Positions 33,101 to 44,708 of a DNA stretch of 64,000 nucleotides are shown in pieces. The notes beneath the pieces are model-generated. The model ran no database searches. It saw only the letters and a list, made by a program, of their open reading frames with translations, and was not told where the DNA came from. Source of the stretch: Nematopogon swammerdamellus (lineage: Eukaryota > Arthropoda > Insecta > Lepidoptera > Adelidae); assembly GCA_946902875.1 (NCBI GenBank), contig OX336336.1, positions 27,855,558 through 27,919,557 on the forward strand, given 5' to 3'. The translations under genes were made by a program, and so were the position numbers. The number at the start of each line of letters is the position of its first letter. The first letter of the stretch is position 1.

Positions 33101-36100
33101 TTCAGGAGAATGCAAATATTCATGTTTATTTAACAATACAATAGTAGAAACACAGTTTCGAAGTTTACATGCAAATACATTCAAATCTTTATTCTCGTTC
33201 AGCCTCGCCATAGAGCGCACGGCGGCGAGCTCCTGCAGTACGATCTGTTCAGGGCGAGCGAAACGAAGTTCAAGCGCTCGCATCACTTCGTCGGGGTTGT
33301 GCGCCGATATGAGCAGCGAGGCGACGGCCTCGCGCGCCTCACCGCGCAGCGCGTGCCGCAGACGCGCTAGATTCTCTACAGTCGTGTACGATGCCCTAGT
33401 GTCTTCGTAGGTTCGCTTGAACCCGAGCCACTCGGTGGGGCTTCCGGAGTACGGCAATAGCTCTATGTACCACGGCTTGGAGACCCTGCTGTGTGATTTC
33501 GAACTAGATTTCTCAGCTAAAGCGGCTATGGCTAAGGCAAGTTGACAAATATCCGATGGTGTCTCTTTATTGAGTGTAATATTAGCTGGGTTAGTTTCAC
33601 CGGCTTCACAGTTAACCTGTTCTGTTCCGCTTATCATCGAAGGCGGCAGAAGTGGTGGTTGAGCGAGCGGCGACCGCAGAGACGCGAGCCCAGCATTCGT
33701 CGGCATCTTTGCTTCATTTCGCTCAGGTAGTTGCGGCACCGATTGCTCTGTCGCGGGTGGCCGAGGATCGCGCACGGGCAGCGCGTCGTGTTGACGAGCA
33801 ACGGCAGCACCAGCGACAGCCGGCGGCCACAATACCTGCTGTGTAAAATTTTCATTGTGAGGCAAGTTTACAGGGGTTAGGAACGTTATTGTGTCTTGGG
33901 CGAGAGCTTCATCCTGTAGCTGTGTGCCGACATTCGTTCTACATGCCTGCGATTCATTTTGTGAAGGTAATGTAACATCATTAACCTGTAATGGGTCAGA
34001 ATCGGAACCATAAACCCAATCCTGTGTGCGCATGGAACTGGTGCGCACGCTGCCGCTGGCGACACCATGCGCACTTGCGGCGGCGTCGATGGCAGCAAGC
34101 GCCGCCCGTAGTTCCATCTCTGCCACCTCACGCTCACGTTCCACAGCAACGCGCTCGCGCTCTGCCTCTCGTGCGGCAGCAATGCGCTCACGCTCAGCCT
34201 CTCGTTCCAGCATCCTGCGCGCATGAAGAGCTTCTACAGCAAACTTGCGCGCAATGACCGTGGATGCTGACCGTGAAGAATGTGCTGAGCTCAAGCCGCT
34301 GCGACGATTTCCTCCTGCAACAGAAGCCGGCGGCGGTGTTGGAGGTGGTCGCGCCGCCGGTGGTTCCGTTTGAGACACCGGGTTCACGTCTCCTGCCTCA
34401 CGTCTCGGGGTATTGTGTGCGGCCGACATATGAGGCAAGCTGGGCGAGCCCGAGCCCTCCGAGGTTGAGGAGGTGCCCGGCCGTGATCGCCCAGCCGCCG
34501 TGTCGACAGCACCCGAGTCGGATGCAGGGCGTGTGTGTGAATCCGCTGCCTCTGGTCCTCTCTTCGACTGAGACCTCGTCTTCATTTTGCGCTAGTAATA
34601 ATGTAATAGATCCGGCTCGAAGGACCAATATAAAAGACGAAAACGAGATTTCAGTGGAAAAAAAAGCAGCCATTTAATGACAAGTTGCTATGACAACGTA
34701 TTTACATTTTTCTATTTGTTTGGTATTTTTCAAACCTGCCTGTCGCAAACAACTTCACTATCTAAGAAAACCTACACCTACACTATAATTGCCTACTATC
34801 GCATCTTGGCTACTCGCATGTAACGCACCGAACACTGAGGGTAGGTACCACACATGAGCGCAGATTAAATAATAGTTACTTCCTAACAGACACTTCACTA
34901 TCTAAGAAAACCTACACCTACACTATAATTGCCTACTCTCGCATCTTGGCTACTCGCATGTAACGCACCGAACACTGAGCGTAAGTACCACACATGAGCG
35001 CAGATCAAATAATAGTTACTTCCTAACAGACGCTTCACTATCTAAGAAAACCTACACTATAATTGCATACTCGCATCTTGGCTACTCGCATGTAACGCAC
35101 CGAACACTGAGCGTAGGTACCACACATGAGCGCAGATTAAATAATAGTTACTTCCTAACAGACACTTCACTATCTAAGAAAACCTGCACCTACACTATAA
35201 TTGCCTACTCGCATCTTGGCTACTCGCATGTAACGCACCGAACACTGAGCGTAGGTACCACACATGAGCGCAGATTAAATAATAGTTACTTCCTAACAGA
35301 CACTTCACTATATAAGAAAACCTGCACCTACACTATAATTGCCTACTCGCATCTTGGCTACTCGCATGTAACGCACCGAACACTGAGCGTTCTTAGGACT
35401 CTTATGTCGTTCCGGTTTGGGTTAGTTAGTTTGTTTGTTTGTTTGCTGCCCAGCTTCTTGGGAAGGCGGGTGGGCCATTCTCCGCGCTGAGACCTCTAGA
35501 CGGTCCGTTGTACGTTGGTGCTCGGGTGGTGCTACTTCAGCCATCCGAGCTTTTTCATGAAGTGGAGCACTCTTCTCGGCCGCTTCCACACTCCATGGGC
35601 TGGGCAGTTCCCATGTTCCCAAGAAATTGCAGTCGTTCTACTGCCACCACCACCGGGCACTCCAGGAGCACGTGGGTGGCTGTTTCGTCCTCCGCCATGC
35701 AACCTCTGCATAGGGGACTGTCGGTGACACCCATTGTAAACAAGTGTCTGTTAAGTGGGCAGTGACCCGTAAGAAGTCCCACCGCCATACGGAGTTGACC
35801 CCTGTGGAACTTTAGCTGGCGCTTCCTGAGTCGCAAGTCCAGTTTGGGAATGGCTTCCCGGGATTGGCTGCAGTCCCAAAGATTTTCATGTTTGGATTTT
35901 GTTAGTTGATATAGCCAGTATTTAAACTGGCTGATTGGTACACACGGTTCTGGGCCTTCTGCACTCGAGCCCCGTTTAGCCAGCTAGTCCGCCGCATCGT
36001 TCCCGTAGGAGCCGCTGTGTCCCCTGATCCACTGTAGGGTTACCTTGGTGTTTACCGCTATACCCTCTAGTGCCTGGTGGCACTGGAGTATCAGTCCGGA

Positions 36101-39100
36101 GTTGATTGTCACGGTGCTTAGGGCCTGTAGCACCGATGCGCTGTCCTCCGGTTTGGGTATGGTACGCCTCGTGGTGCGACTAGTTTTAATGTATTGTATT
36201 GACGGCAGGTGCGGTGATTTCTGAAGAGGCCGTCTGCCGCGTGTGCCTGGACAAGTGGCCGCACAATCGGCTCCTGAGCCTGTTCCTCTACTGGACGCCG
36301 CCGTGGAAGTACGAGCGCTCGGCGGACGACTGTATCGCTAATCAGCTGGTGAAGCTCGCCGGCACTCAGGTTTGTTTGTCCAATTATCAAGACTTTTTTC
36401 TTTTATATATAATTTTAATATTTAATTATTTGTAGCTTTTTTGGGCGTCGCCCGCGTTCCTTATTTATTTATTTATAATGCATCCATTAGGTGTCTATGC
36501 ACACTCGGACAAGTCATAGTGTATTTAAAAATAATATTATAATGTGGTATTGTGCATCGAGCAAAAAATAGCCTTCGTCCATTCCAAAAATGGATATAAA
36601 AGTTTAAATAATATTGTGGTTTGAAGCGAACAGTAAACTTACACTACAATCTCTTATTAGCTACCTACTTAAAACTAAACTTACAATAAAGATGTGTAAA
36701 CAACAATCATTACATTACTAATGTCAAATATTAAAAAAATTCATATCAGTTGTCAAATTAAATAAAATGGTCAAAAGCGAAAAGTAAAAATATTAAAAAT
36801 TAACAGTACTTAAATCATAAAATATTGAGATTATTGCATTTGTACCGTGTGGGGCCGGTACTTTAAAAGAATAGCCCCACTGCATCTCTCCCCGTGTATG
36901 TCGTAAAAGGCGACTAAGGGATATGACTCCCTTCTTATATCACTAGGTGGTAGGGTTTAACCCGCCCGGGTTGGTACCACCGCACTGAATGAAAGGTCGG
37001 TCGAAACGGCTATGTAAATAGTTTGTGTTTTCCGTCCAGTTCAGTGTAGCCGGCACGACCGAAGGGAAGCACTGACGTGGCACCAAGTTCACCCGGTGTT
37101 ATGGGCTGACATCACGGATGTTGTAGGTGATGTAGCCAACCGTGTCAGTTTCCATAAAAAAAAAAAAAAAAAAATTCGTCGCCTAAGTATCAACACCGCG
37201 GAAGTCATTTTTGGCCATTTTACAGGAACAACAAAAAACCTATTATTTCGCAAGTTTCTCAAGCATCTTTATTTTAAATTATTACAGGGTATTAAAGTAA
37301 TATTCCAAATCCCATGAAAGAAAACTAAATGACAAATTCACCTTTATTCAGTATGTTTGGCGAACACTACGGTGGACTGATGACATAAGGGAAGGAAGGA
37401 AAGGAGGGAAGGTGTGGATCTAAGCTTGCGATGGCTTCACCGAACATATCCGGGCCCATCGGCAGTAGAGGAGGGTATTAATCGAGGCCGGGACTAGCGA
37501 GTGGCCACTCTAAATTTCCCGCGCATGCTTCACGTTTCGGTGTGTTTGCCAAAACAATCCGAAGCGGGTGACTTCCGCACTGTACATTCTTAGCCCTCTA
37601 CGGCATCTGATTGGTCGTTAGGCATTTGGGCAACCAATTAGAAGACGTGTCTTTGAATCCTCTATCCAATGACATTAAAATGTTTTTTCCTTTTAAAAAT
37701 GACTTCCGCGGTGTTGATACTTAAGTGAAGATTTGTCAAAGTGGATTACACGAACTATGTGAAACTCGCAACAACACCTACTGGCATAACCATAAATACC
37801 CTATTTTAGACTCCTTATATGAGGGAACACTCCCATGTGAGGTAGAGCAATATGATATACTCCCCATGTTGTTGTTCGGACTCATTGTCCGCGCTTAAGC
37901 TCACTCCAATGCAGGCCTTTTGCGCGTCCTACGGCCTTACTCCAACCAGCTCTTTGGATCTTGAGCACCACTCTCTTTGGATCTTGGCACGCCTCTCGAA
38001 GTGTAGTAGGGCCTCCCAGCTCCTTCGCCCTTATGTCTGCACTCCTGCTCGCACTCCAGCAGCACGTGGGTGGGTGTCTCGTCCGCCTGCAGGCATGTTC
38101 TGCACAGTGGACTTGTCCGTTACTCCAATTACATAGAGGTGTCTCGTTGGATATACTTCCCATATTTTCACTGTCAAAATGGATTTCACACATACCGATC
38201 AAATCAAACATTTTCGATAGCATAACCTCCATTGATAAAAGTAAAAAACTCTACAACCCCTATGCCCTTAACTTAATTTTTTATTTTTTTATGAAACTGA
38301 CAGCGACATCAACTACAACATCCGTGATGCCAGCCCATAACACTGGGTGAACTTGGTGACACGTCAGTGCTTCCCTTCGGTCGTGCCGGCTACACTGAAC
38401 TGGACGGAAAAGACAAACTATTTACATAGCCGTTTCGACCGACCTTTCATTCAGTGCGGTGGTACCAACCCGGGCGGGATAAACCCTACCATCATATCCC
38501 TTTATACATCCATTTTTTTTTATGTAAACCAGCATGGGTGGCTGTGCCGAGGGACCAATGGTGCAGTCGACAGAGCCAAAATCACCTCTCCTCGCGAAAC
38601 CCAGCTCAGTTAGGCGCCATACCAGCAGATTTGCGGACTGTTGCTAGGCTGTCTAGCCCGTTAATACGACGCTTGAAGACACCCAGGTTAAAGGATTCAG
38701 GAAATACACTCGCCGGAAGACAGTTCCACACTCTAGCGGTGCGACAAAGAAACAATTTAGAGAACCGATGGGTTCTCAGAAGCCCAATGTCAACAACAAA
38801 AGGGTGCTGAGTCTCTCTGCGACAAGTCATGCGGAGATAGGATGGGTGGCAGGGAATGAGAGATGCTAGTTCCGCAGAGCAGCGTCCGTGATAGTATCTG
38901 TAAAACAGACTAAGCGAACCATATATCCATTTGCAGATAAAACAGTCGGACGGCTACCCGCAGCAGATATGCTTCGGTTGCTTCGCGAGCTTCAAGGAGG
39001 CGTACACGTTCTACTACAAGGTGCGACACCACGACAACGTGATGCGCTCCAAGCAGCTGCTGGTGCAGTCTCCCTCCATGTCCATGTCGGAGATGATGCA

Positions 39101-42100
39101 AGGCGGCTGGCACAAGCCCGCGCTCTACGACAGCAGCGACGGGGACGTGTCCGAGAAGATCACTCCCTATCCGGCTGAGGTAAAAAACCGGCCAAGTTGT
39201 TTTTTTTTTTTATTGAAAGCCGTGTGGGGCTGGTACTTTAAAAGAATAGTCCCACTGCATATCTCCCCGTGTATGTCGTAAAAGGCGACTAAGGGATATG
39301 ACTCCCTTCTTATATTACTAGGTGATAGGGTTTAACCCGCCCGGGTTGGTACCACCGCACCGCAAAAAAAAGCCCGACATGTGGCACCCATAAGGTGTCT
39401 AACGACACTCATGGACATTCGGACGTACGCGGGGTTTGCGAATGCCATGCCAGCCTGACAGGTGGCTATTCACGCCCCTCTTGAATGACCCTAGAGGGGT
39501 GGAGTCGGACTCGCGCAGGTTAGGTTAGGTTAGGTTAGGTTAGGTGCGCCACCACGACAACGTGATGCGCTCCAAGCAGCTACTCGTGCAGTCTCCCTCC
39601 ATGTCCATGTCGGAGATGATGCAAGGCGGCTGGCACAAGCCCGCGCTCTACGACAGCAGCGACGGGGACGTGTCCGAGAAGATCACTTCCTATCCGGCTG
39701 AGGTAAAAAACTGGCCAAGTGCGAGTCGAACTCGCGCACCGAGGGTTCCGTATCACTCACGCCATCTAGATGGCGTATTATGAAATGCTTCATATTAAAT
39801 GTCATGATTAGTTAAAATGCTTCATAATCTATACGGTAGATGGCGCGCACTTTTTGGTTTCTTCTATGGGAACCCCCGTGAATTTTTTACTTTTCCTTAT
39901 TTTTATTATTATTTGTTGTTATATCGGCCATAATAAATAACACATATTCTGTCAAAATTTCAACGGGCTATCTATTACGGTTCAAGAGATACAGCCCTCG
40001 GACAGACGGACGGACGGACAGACAGACAGACGGCGTAGGCTTAGTAATAGGGTCCCGTACCGGATACGGGACCCTAAAAAACATAATGTTAGAGTAAAAA
40101 AATTTCCTCCAATTCGACCGTCGTCGCCCCAGTGGTACCCAGCACACTGGCTGCGTTGCCCCTCTGAATTTCGAGGCTAATTCGCCGAACGAGATGAGCC
40201 TTGGCACGTGGGTCACCAGACTTGTCGACAAGTATCCCAGCTTGTCGACGAACTCTTTTGATTGTGGTGCCCACGCACCGAGGGTCTCGACGGCGAACGC
40301 AACGAAAACATAGGTATCGGCAACGCAGCCGTATTTACGCCGCTTGTTGGCGGCGGCTGTAGACGTTGCAGCCTCGGCCGAACGGGAGGAAAGTGGAATT
40401 TTCAATTTAACCCTTCAAATATCACCTCAATTAAATGCTCTTCCCTCCTTAATTTTCACGCGTTACCGGCGCGCCAAGGCCACGACCGCCGACCTTGACA
40501 AAAACTCAAATATTTCGTGAAATACTGAAGCTAGATCAATAAACTCTATGGTTCCATAAAGTCAATGAAATTGTCTATCGATCAATGTAAAAAAAAAAAA
40601 CCAGCAAAAGAGTGCTTACTTGTTTAGAAGTACGAGTATCAGACATTTAAAGATTTGATGTTGAAAAATCCCCACGCGGGGCTTGTAACATTTAAAGGGT
40701 TAATTTCAGGTAAAACAAGAGATGTTGAGCGACGAAGAAGCAGAGAGCGTTCCCTATCCGGACATGGAGATAAAACAGGAAGTGGACATCAAAATTGAGC
40801 CGGAAGAGCTGATGGCTCAGTCTCATAGCAGCGAAAGAATTAACGGTGAATAAAATAATTTCTGTAATAGAAATTAAAGGAATAGTGGGGTAACCTAGTT
40901 CTGTCAGCCTCGCTAGCTCAGTGGTGCGGTCGGTCGACTGTAAGCACACCTGGGCGCGGTCAGTACTTGGATGGGTGACCGTTTGACCGTTGGAGGCTGA
41001 CCGTGGTTCGGATTCCACTTAAAACCTTATACCAGCATAAAGGCTAATATTATTATTGTTGTTTTCTCAGAACTCATAACTTCTCAGGACTAATGTTATT
41101 GTTTTCTCAAGTAAAAATTTTTTATCGGTTATGGTATCGTTTTCTCAGGACTAATACCATCTACTGGCATTGTTTTCTCTCGAGCGGGTTTCATCGGCCA
41201 CCCCCCAAGGTCACCACCCCCGGTGGTCGATGGTAATTTCGTCTGAATTGCTTTTCTCATTGGCCACCCCTAATACGTGTTAAAGCATCTCAGTGGGGTG
41301 ACCGAAAGGAATGGAGGTTGTGTGAAGTCGAGCTCAGGACTATTACCATGGTTTTCTAAAGACTAATGGCATTGTTTTCTCAGAACGAATGCCATGGTTT
41401 TCTCTAAACTAATGGCTTGGTTTTCTCAGAACGAATGCCATGGTTTTCTCAAGACTAATGGCATTGTTTTCTCAGAACGAATGCCATGGTTTTCTCAAGA
41501 CTAATGTCATTGTTTTCTCAGAACGAATGCCATGGTTTTCTTAAGACTAATGGCATTGTTTTCTCAGTACGAATGCCATGGTTTTCTCAGGAAAAATTAC
41601 ATTGTTTTCTCAGGACTAATACCACGGTTTTCTCAGAACTAATGGCATTGTTTTCTCAGGTCTAATACCATGGTTTTCTCAGAACTAATGGCATTGTTTT
41701 CTCCGGACTAATACCATGGTTTTCTCAGAACTTATGGCATTGTTTTCTCAGAACGAATACCATGGTTTTCTCAGAACTAATGGTATTGTTTTCTCAGGAC
41801 TATAGACATAGTTTTCTCAGGACTAATGGCATACTTCTCGGGTCCTTGATTTCTTAGGTCTAACAGATGTGAAGGTCCCACCGACGAGTAGCATCGTCAT
41901 TAGCTCCAGCTTCTCAATGATATCTCACCTAGTCAACGAGAGAAAGAGATCCAGGACGACCGCTCCTGTCGTAGAGGTGAGACTTACAAATTATTAGACT
42001 ATACTTGCAAATATAACTGTGTGGGGTCGGTACTTTATAAGAATAGCCCCACTGCATTACTCCCCGTGCATGTTGTAAAAGGCGACTAAGGGATAAAGAC

Positions 42101-44664
42101 ATGATGCCACTCTAAAGTGCGACAGGTTAGCCACCTCTCACCTTGGCGCGGTCCTTCCACCGAGTCATTCAGCGGGTGAGCCTTCGTGCCTTACCTACTT
42201 GCTGCCTGATATGGTTATGTTGTCTGAAAACTTTGCTAAACGTGGTGGGGTCGGTGTTGTGCTGTAATTTACCAGAGTACTTGCAGCACAACACCGATTA
42301 CTCTGCTTACCCCGATTGTCCGGATAAAGCGTGTGATGTGTGTGTGTATTCTCGCAAATAATAGGGAAGTTTTTTTACTTAAACATAGACATGTTACATA
42401 ATTACATTAATCTTAAATTTTAAGATAATTAAAGCTTAGTACGTAAGTTATATCTAAAAAAAAAACTATACTTAAGGTTTCTTACCCGGTTCTACCTTAT
42501 AGATTGCATTGCTGAACGGGAAATGACAAAAATAATAAATTATGACGTGGTTCGTCGAATATGCATGTCTCAATCAAATATTGTTGTGGGTTCTTCCACG
42601 GGTGGGTTCCACTTGTTGGGTGGTCGGCGGTTCTAATGTTCCAAACCTCACATATGAAGTAAGATGTGCACGCACACAAATCGGGAAATTTGTTGCGTTG
42701 GTTTACAGCAAGCGGAGACGAGGATAAAGGAGGAGGTATTGGACACGGAGAGCTCTGACGTGGACAGCGACTTCCCGCTGGACTGCATGCTCTGCTGCAA
42801 GGAGTTTCAAACAATCTCCGGCCTCAAGGTGACGCGCGCTCTCTTATTAGTAATAAATAAATTACATACATACATACATACATAGCGTCACGCCTGTTTC
42901 CCGGTGGGGTAGGCAGAGACAACGGATCTCCACGTGCCACGATCCTGACACACCTCTGCCGCCTCTTCCACTCCCATAATGTTCTTCATGCATGCTCGTC
43001 GGTTACGGGTACTAAGCACTTGCCCCTTTTTGAGCACATGCCCGATCTGGTCCAGGTACGTGCGTCTAGGGCGACCCTTCCCGACTCTTCCACTCACATT
43101 TGCTTCATAAATTTCTTTCGTTAGTCTCCTATCATCCATTCTTCCAACATGACCGAACCACCGAAGCATCCCTTTCTCAATCCTTGTCACTATATCTTCT
43201 TTCAACCCACAGCGCTCTCGCACTACACTATTTCTCAATCTATCTTTCATTGTAACTCCGCACATACTCCTCAACGCGCGCATTTCCACAGCATTAATAC
43301 TGCTTTCATGCTTCGTCTGTAAATTAAATTAATCTGTAAAAAATAAATAAATAAATAAATAATCTGCCGCGCCTGCCACCAACCTGGCGAGTCCCTCAGA
43401 CATGTGATTTCCGGTTGTTCGCAGCTTGCCAACACCGAGTATTTGCATAGACACAACCTAGTAGCCAGGATTATCCACCAGCAACTTGCCTTAAAGTTCA
43501 ACCTTGTAGGTACCGAAGTGCCTTACTATAAGTACAATCCGCCGCCAGTTCTCGAGAACGGTCATGTCACACTCTACTGGGACCGGTCCATTATCACAGA
43601 CAGGACTATTCTCGCGAACAGACCTGATATTGTGATAGTGGACCGGGAGGCAAGGCGCGCAACGCTCGTCGATATCGCCGTGCCGCACGATGGTAGCCTC
43701 GTCAGTAAGGAAGCAGGGAAGATGTTAAAGTATCTGGATCTGCAGCACGAGGTTACCAAAATGTGGCCCGTCGACTCGACGATCGTTGTGCCCATAGTCG
43801 TTTCGGCGCATGGGCTGATAGCGAAGAGCCTCGACGACCACCTTGAGAGGCTCTCGCTGAGTGGTTGGGTCAAGGGCCAGATCCAGAAGGCAGCCCTGCT
43901 CGACACTGCACGCATCGTCCGGAGGTTCCTCTCTTTGGGACCCGACCATCGGTAGCCTGGGTTCGCCCCGCCGCCGGTGGTGGAAACTCCATTTATTTTA
44001 TAATAATTTTATATATAATTTTTGTTTATTTTAGGTATAGTTTATTATATGTAAAATTATTGTAAATATATGTGTTAATAAAGAAATAGCTAAATAAACC
44101 ATTTATTTCACACATTTATTACATGCTAGAGTGTTTTCATTTTACGAAGGCACGAGGGGTATGAGGTAGGAAGTGGTTTGAGACCGCGTGGAGCTCAGTA
44201 GGGAACTACTCGGTTCGACGGAGCGAGGCGGAGACGCGTAGAAAGTGTGTACCGACCGGGCACCGAGCTCATTCTCTACTGAGCTCCGCGCGGTCGCCTC
44301 TCGCACCACTTCCTACCTCGTACCCCCCGTGCCTTCGTAAAATGAAAACACTCTACAAACAATTTAACTATGATAAGAGTTAAAATTAGTGAAAAAGGAT
44401 TAGGTTTCCGTATCCCGTACGGCAGTGGCGGCTCTGGCCAATGAATTTTAGTGAGGCACCACCTACATAATAGCATTTTATTAATGTTGTATTGCAGTTT
44501 TCATTTCGAGGACAGGACATGCCCAAAGTCTAGCAATAAATAAACATCTATGTTGATTTTTTTTTTCTTTACCTTCAAGATAATTAAGTGAGGCGGCGCC
44601 TCACTTGCTTCACCTGGGGAACCGCCACTGCCGTACGGAAACCTATTACTAAGCCTACGCCGTA

Positions 44665-44708
<44 letters not shown>

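Larger units (their letters stand above)
28174..34751 (-). mobile_element. BEL/Pao LTR retrotransposon, recently inserted, ORFs broken
   Basis: Short 123-bp LTRs (28174-28296 and 34629-34751) are identical as read here. The 5-bp target duplication is ACTTC on both sides, within the 140-bp tandem array in intron 1 of the zinc-finger gene, antisense to it. PBS is tRNA-Tyr type. Gag-protease and pol lie in two frames with a gap of about 40 bp, and pol has an early in-frame TGA. Domain order protease, RT, RNase H, integrase and the DUF1759-type gag identify BEL/Pao. Confidence 0.93.

Noticed and set aside
39520..39544. A true telomere end
   Set aside because: Only five TTAGG units, interstitial within an intron.
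40902..41010. A 5S rRNA gene
   Set aside because: Only the box C region matches; tRNA-like boxes and a SINE body accompany it in other copies.
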